Assembly: GCF_001949145.1 (NCBI RefSeq)
Contig: NW_019091667.1
Span: forward strand, 1 to 27,995
DNA: 27,995 nt
Reading direction: 5' to 3'
Source of the DNA: Acanthaster planci
Lineage: Eukaryota > Echinodermata > Asteroidea > Valvatida > Acanthasteridae
The notes below the pieces were generated by a model, which saw only the letters and a list, made by a program, of their open reading frames with translations, had not been told where the DNA came from and made no database searches. Positions 10,291 to 19,474 of this stretch are shown here, one piece after another; positions within the stretch are counted from its first letter, which is position 1; each line of letters begins with the position of its first letter. Position numbers and translations under genes: made by a program.

Positions 10291-10460
10291 TTAGGGCCCA
10301 ATTTCATGGCACTGCTTACCGCAGACTTCCGCACTTACAATCTCCATTCTGCGCTAACCACACTGGCAGAAAATTTCTGTGCTAACATTTTAAGCACAGA
10401 ATCCTTAGATACAGGATGTACACATGCCCACAAGCAAAAATTCCGTGCTAACCCGTGAAA
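10291..10460. repeat. Degenerate dispersed repeat with GGGCCCAATTTCATGGCACTGCTTACC start
   Basis: The segment opens with GGGCCCAATTTCATGG and contains several (T/C)(C/G)TGTGCTAAC and TAAGCACAGAA words that can pair locally. Repeats of this general look are, as I recall, common in marine deuterostome genomes. I cannot confirm the family here. Confidence 0.35.
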
Positions 10461-10558
10461 TACGTTCACCTTATAAGCAGACAAGATGAAACACACAATA
10501 AAAAAAATGCTGGTGTGTGTGTACACCTAAGCCAGAAGGAATTTATTCATCATAATGA

Positions 10559-10832
10559 TGTGTCGGGCACCAAAATTTTGCATGCGACACATTATATCAA
10601 TATCCATTCTTTGGGCACCCACAAAGGCCCAGAAACATATCTCTAAGCACCATTTGACTCAGAGCGTCCATTCTATATGAATTCTTTGAGCACCCACAAA
10701 GGCTCAAAGTGCCCATAGTTCCAAGCACCATTTGACCTGGAATACCATGTTTATCATTGTTCACTGTTTGGGCTTCCACTAAGGCCAAAGAGCACTAACA
10801 GCGTCAAGCACCATTTGACTTGGAGCACCACA
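10559..10832. repeat. Three tandem hairpin-forming units (70-90 bp)
   Basis: Units start at about 10607, 10682 and 10764. Each has a first arm pair (TTTGGGC...GGCCCA at 10610-10631, TTTGAGC...GCTCAAA at 10685-10708, TTTGGGC...GGCCAAA at 10767-10789) and then a second hairpin around the constant loop CACCATTTGAC (CTAAG..CTCAG, TTCCAAG..CTGGAA, CAAG..CTTG). The stem bases differ between units but remain paired. A further GTGTCG...CGACAC pair lies at 10560-10590. The transcribed strand, if any, is unknown. Confidence 0.7.
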
Positions 10833-11261
10833 GCTCAATGACCTTATGATAGGCCGAAGCGACAATTTGTTAGGACAGTGCCAGAACACTCAAAAAACTT
10901 CACCAAGCTGTAATAATTATAATTTACAGGTATGAAAAGTCAGCAAAATGAGTTTACCTACACCATTCTTTCTTCGTTTGCACTTACAGAAGAAAGAGTG
11001 GTTTATCCTCCCCTGTTGCACTACTCAAGGGGAGACATGGTTTACAGCCACCATTATACACCATAGCTACTCCATGGAGTAACTTACATCATGCATCACA
11101 ATGAACTTACTCTCGTCTACGTATTATTTAAGATTTCATACTGTCAAGAATAACAAATCATTCATAAGCTACATGTATGGGGGTGTTTTATCCACTTTAA
11201 TGAAAATGCCACACACGCAAGGTGCCGCCTAAGGAAGAAAACACCCCCAAGCATAAACCAA
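10833..11261. other. Non-coding, no gene seen
   Basis: The block 10980-11060 contains CTCCCCTTGAGT-like inverted words (TCCCCTGTTGCACTACTCAAGGGGAG), a small hairpin. Otherwise nothing is recognisable. Confidence 0.4.
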
Positions 11262-11812
11262 TTACCCCGAGGTAGGCAGTAAAAACTGCCTAATGGCAGT
11301 GCAAAGGTTCCCTCTGAAAATTGCATTCCCTTCCGGAGATAAATGGATGCCATCAGGCCTATACAGGTTGAAAAACGTCCTGTGAAATTGGTCGTGCCTT
11401 ACCGAAATGGCACCAAGCCATTGGCAACGAGAGCGCGCCCACCTGTTGACAGCTCTCCTCTGCCTGTCCATAGCCTCCTGGGGGTTAGCCCCAAAGTAAA
11501 ATGCCCTGGGCAAGATTTCGGACCAGAGCAAAAATGCTTGGGGGTAAAGATCTTGACAGACATGCATAAGAAGAACGACTCTCTGTTGTATGGAGAAGAA
11601 ATCAACTTGACCCAAATCATTAGTACCTTAATTAATGAACCACGATTATGGAGGATGGAGGACCTTGTATATCATAAATAAATCTGGAAGGTCACATATA
11701 CTGACGCCACTCTTGCCATGTCAAAGTACTGAACTAGAAACCTCGAGGGGTCTTGCTGCCCAACGAATTATTGAATCCCCAATGATCCACATGGGCCCTG
11801 TGAAGGCTGATA
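11262..11812 (-). pseudogene. SGNH/GDSL hydrolase domain of Ngaro-like element, frameshifted
   Basis: The four SGNH blocks can be followed on minus in more than one frame. Block I is MWIIGDSIIRWAARPLE (Gly-Asp-Ser at 11780-11772). A GTNDLGQ block corresponding to the Asn of GGND lies near 11620. A LWSEILPRAFY strand follows at about 11525-11490. Block V is RPDGIHLSPEGN, with Asp at 11354-11352 and His at 11345-11343. The catalytic Ser, Asp and His codons are all still present, but stops and frameshifts between 11750 and 11600 break the gene. The domain is thought to be an esterase or lipase-like enzyme carried by some Ngaro elements. Its role in transposition is unknown. Confidence 0.78.
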
Positions 11813-11828
11813 AATGATGCTAAGAATA

Positions 11829-12237
11829 TTAAAGGGGGTCAAGCTCGGGGCACGAACAGTCTTTTAAATTAAGCATTGGGGATGTTGACCACAGGCACAG
11901 GCGAATGTAGGTGAAAACTGTGTCGGACTGCCAACGGCCCATCCTTTGAATATCAGTGAGTGAAACACCCAAGTTGTAGGCCGTTGTGGCGGCCCCAATG
12001 CTAAATGAGTGAGCCCAATAGTGTAAGTCGTCTTTCCCACAGACAGCCAATATCCTTTTCAAGATTGCATTGAATTGGTAGGCAGTCAGTGGGGACCCAT
12101 CAAAGTGGAAAACAGATGGCCGAGGCCAAAGGTATGACCTGAAATATACTCATGCAGGGTCATGGCCAGACACAATTTGGAGTTGTGGCTAGCCTGTAGT
12201 TCAATTTTTTGAGGGGAGTCAGTTTTGTTGTTTTTGC
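11829..12237 (-). pseudogene. Tyrosine recombinase C-terminal domain (Ngaro-like), defective
   Basis: This is the integrase of tyrosine-recombinase retrotransposons. The C-terminal catalytic half is visible: an entry strand (KTDSPQKIEL, about 12225), a LHEYISGHTF helix, then after a frameshift near 12108 the AYQFNAILKRILA block. The core reads HYWAHSFSIGAATTAYNLG and GRWQSDTVFTYIRL. The catalytic Tyr (codon 11909-11907) and the His of the H-x-x-R box (12011-12009) are present. The box Arg is Ser (AGC at 12002-12000), so this copy should be inactive even without the frameshift. The N-terminal half with the first catalytic Arg is missing; an ACATGTACATGTATAT run lies at the break. Confidence 0.82.
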
Positions 12238-13042
12238 TACATGTACATGTATATGGAACGGAAATCAACACTGATGCATGGGGGAACCCAAATTGCAAAA
12301 CTCAACTGGGCCGATTTCTGAAACATGCAGGTACAAGGAAAGGCACAACAGGCATGCATGAAGCATGCATGAAGATGTACGTGTATGTAAACTGGCATCG
12401 TTGTGGCAATGCATTAAAAGAAGGAGTTCCGATGATGTGGCGAAAATGCACAATATTACACATTAATATCTAAAAACAAACCTAAACATTGTACTCTTAA
12501 CTGGTCAAAATAATTGTGAGATTTTTTCCCAAATGAGGGAGAATGAGATGTTGAAGGTGGAGTGGAACGTAACTTGCATGGCATACATGTGAGAGTGCAC
12601 ACATGTTCAGGTGCATTGGCAACAGACTATTCGTCTGTCACGGAGTATTAAACACAGTCAGTATAGGAGTACTCAGACCTGAATCATGGGCTACCCTATA
12701 ATGTGTATACATGTAAAGCTTCTAGAAAAAGACAGCAACCCACGCGCATGCTTGTTTGTCAAGTCTACGATTTTCAATGTGTTGAAGAAAAAGAGATAAA
12801 CACGTATTGTCATCAGATTCTTCTCATGAAAGTGAGTGGATTTAATTCCTATGAAAAAATTGTAATCTACTTGTCAATGAATGGAACCTGTCAGTACTGT
12901 AGGGCTGCTGCAGCAGTCCCAAAACAAACCTGGCGGTGGTCCAGCAGCACAGCACCATGCACCAACAGCTGCAACACAACAAAAGCAGTCGGCTCGGCTT
13001 ATGCCTCACTTTTCTAAATTCAAAATGCTTTTGCAGATGTAG
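12238..13042. other. Non-coding, no gene seen
   Basis: Short tandem words (ATGCATGAAGC at 12350-12372, GCAGCA/CAACAGC at 12900-12985) give spurious open frames on both strands. Nothing matches a known family. Confidence 0.45.
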
Positions 13043-13062
13043 CAGGGGTGGATTTAACGCAC

Positions 13063-13804
13063 TGTATAGGAGTAGCACCCCCTAGTCTACCTATCCTTAA
13101 GTTGCATTGTGCCCCCACATAATTGTTTACTTCAGTGATGTTGACTCATGCAACTGGACCAGGCACTGTGGGCATGCTTTGAGCCCAAGACTCAGTAAGC
13201 AGGTCGGTAGTCGGTGTAGTAGTACACCTATTTAATACCAATCAAGTTCTGCCCTGAAAGCTCAGACCTGCGGTGGACTTGGTAGTTAACACTCGAGTTG
13301 AATTGATCTGTAACTTTTCTTAAGTGCTGTGTTGGTTTCTTTTTTAGTTTGGATTGGTCTTGTTTTTCTTAGTTTGGTTAAGGCTTACTTGGGTTTTGTG
13401 GTGGTTTTCTTCGGTCTAGGATTTGGTTTTAAGTTAATTTTGGGCTTGGTCATATTTTTCTACATGTACATTTTAAGTTTTAATTGTGGAATTCTTTTGG
13501 CTGGATTTTCAAGTCTTTGGCTGAGTTTTTAAATCTGATTTTTGGTTGGACGTCCTACACAGTCCTGGTTTTTTTAGCTCTCTAGTTACTTTTCCTTTTT
13601 TTGATTTTTTTTAGAAATAAAAGATTTTGTTGTTGAAACCAAGTTTCAGCTTCCACATCCCTAGTATTTTAGATTTCTTGTGACTCCTCCTTTTTGATCC
13701 CTTTGAATGTAAATTTTTGTAGCGAATTCCACAAGTGTAATATTTTCTTCGAGTATCTTCTTTATATTTTTCTTATTTGAAGTGTGCCATTTTTCCCCGT
13801 TACA
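13063..13804 (-). repeat. LTR-like repeat, left copy
   Basis: It aligns to 19475-20196 in the same orientation, at about nine identities in ten over the parts compared by eye. Read on minus it begins TGTAACGGGGAAAAATGG and ends CTCCTATACA, the TG...CA form of a long terminal repeat. Some similarity extends left of the copy (CAGGGG(T/C)(G/A)GATTTAAC at 13043 and 19418), with about 35 bp missing in this copy. No flanking duplication was found. It may be an LTR of the gypsy element between the copies, a solo LTR, or another repeat. Confidence 0.65.
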
Positions 13805-14919
13805 CAGACACTGATTATTTGTCGAAGCAGTCCTCCAAAAATCCTTGGCATATTACTTATCTGTGACAACCAGGAAGGTTTAAAATCTACCCATAATGCA
13901 TTGTCCAGGAACGATCGATTCTATGCGTTATTGCATGGAAACCTCAAAACCAGATCTCAGTGTACCAAACTCCTGTCTGAACTGCACAAGACCGGGGTAT
14001 GTTTTGACAAAAACACAATAATGCGCTTAAATTTGACGTATGGAACAATCAACGTAGTGGACAGGAACCGTGCACAAACACTGTATTTTCTACTACAAGA
14101 CTTGTGTGTGAAGATGCACCATGGTTACAGCCGTATCTCCACGTGACATTTTGGGGTCAATGCATATCATTAATACATTATGAGTGTTTTCGAAATCGGC
14201 AAAAAAGGGACTCGCAGAAGTCCATTTTTGGGAAATTTTTTCAGTCATAAATGGGAAAACTGTTCCATTTTTTTCATATCAATTTTGGAAGATGGTCTTG
14301 TCACCTCTTGTTTAAAGGTTATACAGTAATTTGGGAAAGAAGATTTTCTTTCCTTACCTCTTTAAGGCTGGTTCACTTCAGGGAATAAGGGAAAGCAAAT
14401 TCATTTGTGAGTGGGTTCAGTTATGCAGATTTGGAATGAGCTCACTTGATTTATTCGCCATGCTCTGGAACACACGGTAACACTTGAGGGCACTATTTAT
14501 GACTATGTGCAGCGAGTAAACAATACTTGTAGCATCAAGTACGGGAGTATATTACATCGTTCCTACTTAAAAATGCAACTGAAACAAAGTCCATAAACGT
14601 TCATACTTAAAGAGTCCAACTTTCCGGTTCCATTGTCTCATTTGACAGTTTAGATGTAATACATGAGTTTTTTTGTTGTTCAATAGCCTTGGCAAGGCAA
14701 GACAGTTTGATATTTGTTGATAATAAAGCTTTCTTTTGAGACTGAATGGACTTTAAAATTACTTGGATTGTTTGTTCCTTTTTTTCTTCTTTGTCTGAAC
14801 ATCCACTATAACTCTAAAACTACAAGTCTAACAGCTTGAACAATAACTCTTAATGCATGTAGCACAAATATGATGGATAATGTGGCTACCCAAGCCTCTT
14901 GGGATCTTATAAGTATGGG
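13805..14919. other. Unassigned sequence between LTR-like repeat and gypsy coding region
   Basis: A 120-codon plus-strand open frame (13784-14146) contains ILLICDNQEGLK and LHKTGVCFDKNTIMRL but resembles no family I know, and it starts inside the repeat end. The remainder has no gene. Minus-strand purine-rich sequence at about 14775-14796 (AAGAAGAAAAAAAGGAA) could be a polypurine tract, but no LTR starts beside it. Confidence 0.35.
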
Positions 14920-16290
14920 GGTTTAGAGATCCAACCTATCAGGTGGTTAGCATTTCTTGGGGGGGGGTAGTGCCTCTTGTAGCTAGACCGTTCTGGTACT
15001 ACATGTAGTTCTGGTTCTGGTTCAGGAACAGTTGGTTGCTTTGCTCTGGATGTTGTCAGGCATTCGTGTCGGTGTAGGTACTGACGTGTTGAGTGTCATC
15101 TGCTCAATGGTGTCAGGTATCAAATCCGGCTGCTGGTTGAAGATGAAGGGTTTTCCAGTGTCAAGAAGCTGGTCGATTTGTCTGCACCAGATGGTGTCTG
15201 GACCAACTCGAGCCTCATATGACAGTGGTCCGGTTTGAAATCCACTTCTATCTGAAAAGTGCAAACTAGCTCATGCTGGCCTGTGTGCAGGTTTCGGGTT
15301 GTCTTCCCAGATTTGTGATTGTTTGACTGTTCCAGTTGTTTACAAATGACATGCTGACGAATGTCTGGTTTGACGATGTTAAGTCTACACGTAGATTGGA
15401 GGTTTCGTCCCATGAGCAGGAACACTGGAGAATGGCCAGTGGTAGCATATGGTGCACTTGGGTAAGTAAGGAGAAAAATGCAAAATTTTTGATTTACTGA
15501 CCCTTTCTCCCCATCCACTGACTTCAGTCTATTCTGAAAGGTTTGGACGAAGTATTCTGTAAGTCCATTTTTTGCAGGGTGGAAAGGCGCTGAAGTTAGG
15601 TGCTTCACTCCATTGTGTTTGAGGACAGTTTTAAATTCCTAAGACTTGAACTGCGGACCAGTGTCACTTACAAGTTGCTCAGGAACACCGTGCTGTGTGA
15701 ATAGGCCCCTCAGGATGTCAATCGTCTAGCTCGATGTTGCATCTGTCCCAAGAATGGTCCCACATAGTCCACATGTATTCTTTGCCAAGGTTTTGCAGGC
15801 CATTCTCAGGCATGGAGTGGAGCTTTACTAAGGTTGTGTTGGGTTTTCTGGCAACCAGAATATTCCTTGGAGAGTTACTCAATGTCATGGTCAATTCCCA
15901 GCCACCAAGTACACTGTATAACCTCAGGATAGAGTTTTCATCTTGATTATGCTGAAATTACCCTTATGTAGCTCCTCCAGGACTTGTGCATGTACACTGT
16001 AATTTGCCAAGGACTATTACACAAAGCCCCCATATCAAGCAGCTGTCGTGCACTATGATTTCATTTTTGTGACTATGATATGCTGCAAGGTTTGGATCAG
16101 TGTCGAATGGCCAGCCATTCATGCTATAGTCGTACACCTTGGCTCGTGTTTTGTCTCGGGCCGTTTCCTTGCTCGCATGACTGCTGGACACAGGCAACAT
16201 CTCCAGTTGGGACACCTGGAATAGGTGAACAGGATCCACTGGTTCAGCCACAGCCTGGCTCAACATGCTCCAGGGAAATCTGGATAGTCC
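14920..16290 (-). pseudogene. Gypsy integrase with core deletion
   Basis: This is a DDE integrase. A spacer frame (16290-15964) includes DPVHLFQVSQLEMLPVSSSH and NGWPFDTDPNLAAY. The zinc-region fragment WWLGIDHDIE and CQKTQHNLSKAPLH lie in 15900-15800, and HVDYVGPFLG carries the first Asp. Sequence then jumps to GLFTQHGVPEQLVSDTGPQF (second Asp, about 15710-15650), so the segment between the first two catalytic blocks seems deleted. KHLTSAPFHPAKNGLTEYFVQTF (15605-15540) has the catalytic Glu. The C-terminal part has SYEARVGPDTIWCRQIDQLL (about 15225-15165) and a Pro/Glu-rich tail to about 14920. Confidence 0.8.
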
Positions 16291-16646
16291 ATCAGCATTG
16301 CTGTGTATGGCAGTATTTTTACACTCAATATTGTAGTCATGACTGCCAAAAAAACTGCATGCATTGCAAGTCGTGCAGCAGCAATTGTAGGAGTGCTCTT
16401 TGAGGGGTTGAAGATTGAGATAAGTGGCTGGTGATCTGTCACCAGAGTGAATTTCCACTCACACAGGTACAGATTGAATTTCTTCCCTCCCCACACCAAT
16501 GTGAGTGCCTCCTTGTCGTGTGACATCACGGCACTAAGACCGTAGGGTGAGGCGTCACATGCCAGCTTAACTGCTTGGTCCAGATCGAAGTGCGTCAGGA
16601 CTTCATTAGCCATGATTAAAGACAGCCTTTTCAAACACCTTTTCAC
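16260..16646 (-). pseudogene. Gypsy RNase H domain
   Basis: This domain would remove RNA from the RNA-DNA hybrid. It reads VLTHFDLDQAVKLACDASPYG, then SAVMSHDKEALTLVWGGKKFNLYL, FTLVTDHQPL and, after a frame change near 16300, HSNADGLSRFPW. The catalytic Asp in CDASPYG and the DHQPL block are kept. The Glu-containing KE/LAVVWA region is altered to LTLVWG, and the block around 16390-16310 is diverged. It directly continues the RT thumb. Confidence 0.8.
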
Positions 16647-16669
16647 AAGTAGGGGTCCACAGCCACTTG

Positions 16670-17565
16670 TGATTCTTCTGTAGCAGTTTATTTAATGGGT
16701 ACAGTTCAGTTGCCAAATTGGGTAGGAACCAGTGATAGTAGTTTATCAGGCCCAAAACTGGCTCACACAAGTGGGACGTGGAGCATTTCTGACTGTATCA
16801 ATCTTGTCTTGGGTTTTCTTCAGGCCATCATGAGTAATCTTGTTACCACAAATGATCAGTCTACACTTGAAAAACTCACACTTTGTTCTGTTCAAGCACA
16901 GTCCTCGGGCCTTTGAGATGTTGAGGACCCTCCTCAGATTGCTGAGATGTTCTTCATCATTGCGGCCAGTAATTATCATGTCGTCAAAGATGCACTGGAC
17001 TCCAGGAATTCCTTGGAGTACCTGCTCCATGGTTATTTACTACATGGCTGGTGCCGATGCTACACCAAAAGGCAGTCTGTTAAAGGTGAACAGACCTCCG
17101 TGTGTATTGATTGTAACTTCTTTGATTCGTTATTCATCATCATGTGTAAGTACATGTAAGCTTGTGACAGATCAAGATTACTACATCTGATGCCACTACA
17201 TACATGTAGATTTGCAAAGACATCTTCCACACAGGGAAGTGGGTAGTAGTCAATTTTCCAATTTGGATTGACACGTCTCCATAAAATACGCATGCCCCAT
17301 TAGGTTTTGAAACACCCTCAATTGGGTTTGCCCAGTCACTAGTTTCTACAGGTGAGATGATGCCGTGGCGCTCAAACTTTGTAAGCCCTGCTTTCACTTG
17401 GGGGTCGTATGGCGTACAGAACTTGCCTGGCCTTCAGAAATACTGGTTGGGCATTTCATTTAGACAGAGTTTTCTTTTCATGCCTTTGATCCCTCCAATC
17501 TCCTCTCTGAAGAGCTCTGGGTACTCCTTCAGCAATGCCTCTAGCTTTTCTTCTGTGTTGCCCTA
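16670..17565 (-). pseudogene. Gypsy reverse transcriptase, broken
   Basis: The RT blocks are legible in several frames: LTKFERHGIISPVETSDWANPIE (about 17390-17325), YYPLPCVEDVFANL then NLDLSQAYMYLHM (17240-17150, catalytic Asp kept), TFNRLPFGVASAPAM (about 17085-17040), then MEQVLQGIPGVQCIFDDMIITG (17030-16965). The catalytic YxDD is FDD with both Asp present. EEHLSNLRRVL and LNRTKCEFF follow, and the thumb ends with NYYHWFLPNLATELYPLN (about 16740-16690). Frameshifts near 17290 and 17060 and stops before 17030 disable it. Confidence 0.82.
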
Positions 17566-17712
17566 AGCTGTTGTCATAGTGAATAATTAACCAGTCTAAC
17601 TTGATATGAGCTAACCAGTCTCTGCCAAGGAGATGTGCACTGTTGCCTTTAATGATAAAAATCTTTCTAGAATTCTCCTGAGTTTTATACTAAACTATGA
17701 CATTCAGGAGAC

Positions 17713-18030
17713 CTATTTTCCTGTGTATGTATGCAACTTTATCTTTGTTGGCAGCAGCTTTTCTCCAGGGAAGAATTTCTGATAATCAGTTATAGACAGC
17801 AATATAATGGATGATTCTATGTCTACCTCTATCTTTAGTGGGCGGTCTCTAATGTCAAGTGTGACCCAGACAGCTGTGCTCATATCACACTTATTGTGGC
17901 CCACATTCTGTATGTCCAATCTGGCAATCAGCACATCATCAAAAAAAGTATTATCTATGTCTGGAAGTTCCTCTATGGCTCTCACTTCCCCCTTATGCTT
18001 GGGTTGGGGTTGTCTGGACTTTTCTGTCAT
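17713..18030 (-). pseudogene. Gypsy aspartic protease with mutated active site
   Basis: This is the retropepsin domain that would cut the polyprotein. The frame reads TAVWVTLDIRDRPLKIEVDIESS and then IILLSITDYQKFFP. The active-site Asp-Thr-Gly is replaced by Asp-Ile-Glu, so it should be inactive. The frame overlaps the Gag end by a few bases, as expected for a Gag-Pol shift. After 17713 the protein continues only in broken frames through the linker to RT, where NTEEKLEALLKEYPELFREE and YDPQVKAGL are legible. Confidence 0.78.
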
Positions 18031-18612
18031 TTGTTGCCCTGGGAATTACATTTTGTGTGGCAGGCTGGTGCTATGTGGCCCTGTTTTCCACATGAATGGT
18101 ATGTTGCCTCTTTGAACCGGCAACTGTCGGCAGAGTGTCCTGATCTGCCCCACTTGTAGCATGAATACTGTTTTCGTCTGGCTACCATGTGTGCAACTGC
18201 AGACCTACCAGTAGGGTTTGTCTGCTGCTGAAGTTCAATGGCATCTCTGACTGTAGTTTCCATCGCTGTTGCAATTTCAGTTGCCTTTCTCACAGTTAGT
18301 TTATCCTCTGCAAGCAATCGCTTCTGGATACTACCTGTCCGCAACTCGATTACAAATCTGTCACAAAGTGTACATGTATCAGTAAGGTAGTCACCAAACT
18401 GGCAATGTTCGGCAAGTTTTATCAGTTCAGCCAAATAAGTGCTGACACATTCCCCCTCCTTCGGAAACGTTCTGCGTTTTCTGGGTTTCGAAGCAAGATG
18501 CGTAGTCGAGATTTGTATGAGTTCAGCATTTGGCTTCCAGATGCATTTATTTTGGCCAGTTCTCTTTTTCACTGTAATATTGGTCAATTCAACCGATGAG
18601 TGTCGACGCCAT
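18027..18612 (-). pseudogene. Gypsy Gag with internal deletion and damaged zinc knuckles
   Basis: This would be the capsid/nucleocapsid protein. A probable true start ATG lies at 18612-18610 (MASTLIG, then in-frame stops, then IDQYYSEKENWPK), matching the usual Gag opening. The open frame from 18587 then gives EGECVSTYLAELIKLAEHCQF and LLAEDKLTVRKATEIATAMET, the C-terminal capsid part. The capsid middle appears to be missing between these two blocks. Two CCHC knuckles end the protein, and each has lost one Cys: CYKWGRSGHSADSC has Trp for the second Cys, and YHSCGKQGHIAPAC has Tyr for the first. Nucleic-acid binding would be impaired. Confidence 0.8.
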
Positions 18613-18654
18613 AATGTTTACCGAAGTTACACATGTATTGTGGCATGAAACAGG

Positions 18655-18745
18655 GTTGTTGATTTTTTTTCTTTTAAATAAAAAAAAAATCGGATTTTTT
18701 ATTTAAATCAGATTTTTTTATTTAAATCTGATGTTTTTATTTTTA
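18655..18745. repeat. A/T-rich repeat of TATTTAAATC(A/T)GAT units
   Basis: Three partly palindromic units of ATTTAAATCAGATTTTTT lie in tandem directly upstream (on minus) of the gypsy Gag start. They mark the point where gypsy-like sequence ends. The repeat probably inserted there or recombined with the element. Confidence 0.6.
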
Positions 18746-19417
18746 TAAAAATTTGAGACAAGTTTGCTGATATGTCTATTCAAAAGCAAGCAAATTAGCT
18801 GCATGTGTAATAGTTGTCTTTTATTTATTTGTTTTGTGACAAAATTAAGCAGATTGGGATTGAAATTAAGAAATTAAAATTAAGTATTTGATTAAATTCA
18901 CAAACCACCATGTCTTAGCCTTGGTGAAATGCATGAAGTATAACACTTACATGTACAGGCACATGAACCCGTAGAGTGACACTTCCTTCAGAGACAAGTA
19001 CCAGTACCAATACATGTACAAATACCAACGATAAAGTGCATATCAGGTTTTAAACTGAACTCTACGGTAACTTTTGAACAGAGTAGAGTTCACACGAATT
19101 TGTTAAATAGGGTACTTACACATGCAACAAATGACTAAGGAGTGAGAAACATGAAGAACAGGTACATGTACATGCATTTATTTTGCATGCTACATGTGTA
19201 GGTACAAAATGCTGGTATTTTACCTTGCTCTTTGTGCAAAAAGCAGTTTCTTTTGTTTGTGATCCAGCTCCACTGAGCAATGATTTAGGCTTGATTAAAA
19301 ATCACTTCATTAAGGGCATGAATTTAGTGGTTGTAGTTACACTATAATGACCAACATTTCTATCTCAATAAAATACATGTATACTTGTAAATATGTAAAC
19401 AGTTGATGTACATGTAC
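18746..19417. other. Non-coding, no gene seen
   Basis: Scattered ACATGTAC words and A/T-rich DNA. If the flanking LTR-like repeats belong to the gypsy element this would be leader sequence, but no primer-binding site is recognised next to the right repeat. Confidence 0.4.
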
Positions 19418-19474
19418 CAGGGGCAGATTTAACTTAGTTTATTTCCTTTGTACTAAATGCAAATGTCCACGCAC

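Larger units (their letters stand above)
11262..12237 (-). mobile_element. 3' fragment of a second Ngaro-like retroelement (recombinase plus SGNH hydrolase)
   Basis: On minus, a tyrosine recombinase C-terminal half (about 12237-11829) is followed by an SGNH-hydrolase domain (about 11812-11262). As I recall, this pairing in this order is a known trait of Ngaro-type retrotransposons. The fragment cannot be the missing tail of the 0.4-3.9 kb copy: on minus that tail would lie below position 415. It is therefore a separate insertion. Both ends are truncated and the frame is broken several times. Confidence 0.78.
14920..18612 (-). mobile_element. Decayed Ty3/gypsy retrotransposon internal region
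   Basis: On minus the order is Gag (18612-18027), protease (18030-17713), RT (about 17540-16670), RNase H (16646-16290) and integrase (16290-14920), the pol order diagnostic of Ty3/gypsy. All parts are in one orientation and nearly continuous, so this is a single copy. It carries many stops and frameshifts, a deletion inside Gag and another inside the integrase core. The flanking LTR-like repeats at 13063-13804 and 19475-20196 share its orientation but stand about 0.9-1.1 kb away from the coding ends. Whether they are its LTRs is unsettled. Confidence 0.85.

Noticed and set aside
10291-10832. CRISPR-like array
   Set aside because: Repeats are diverged, spacers are not of uniform length, and the genome is eukaryotic.
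11262-12237. This recombinase/hydrolase fragment as the missing 3' end of the 0.4-3.9 kb element
   Set aside because: On minus the missing part must lie below position 415; this fragment lies on the other side, upstream of Gag.
13329-13532. Hydrophobic open frame in the left LTR-like repeat
   Set aside because: The hydrophobicity comes from a T/G-rich tract. The right copy of the repeat does not keep the same frame.
15032-15238. Plus-strand frame beginning MVALLWMLSGIRVG
   Set aside because: It is antisense to the gypsy integrase tail.
18439-18648. Plus frames over the gypsy Gag
   Set aside because: They are antisense shadows of the Gag coding sequence.
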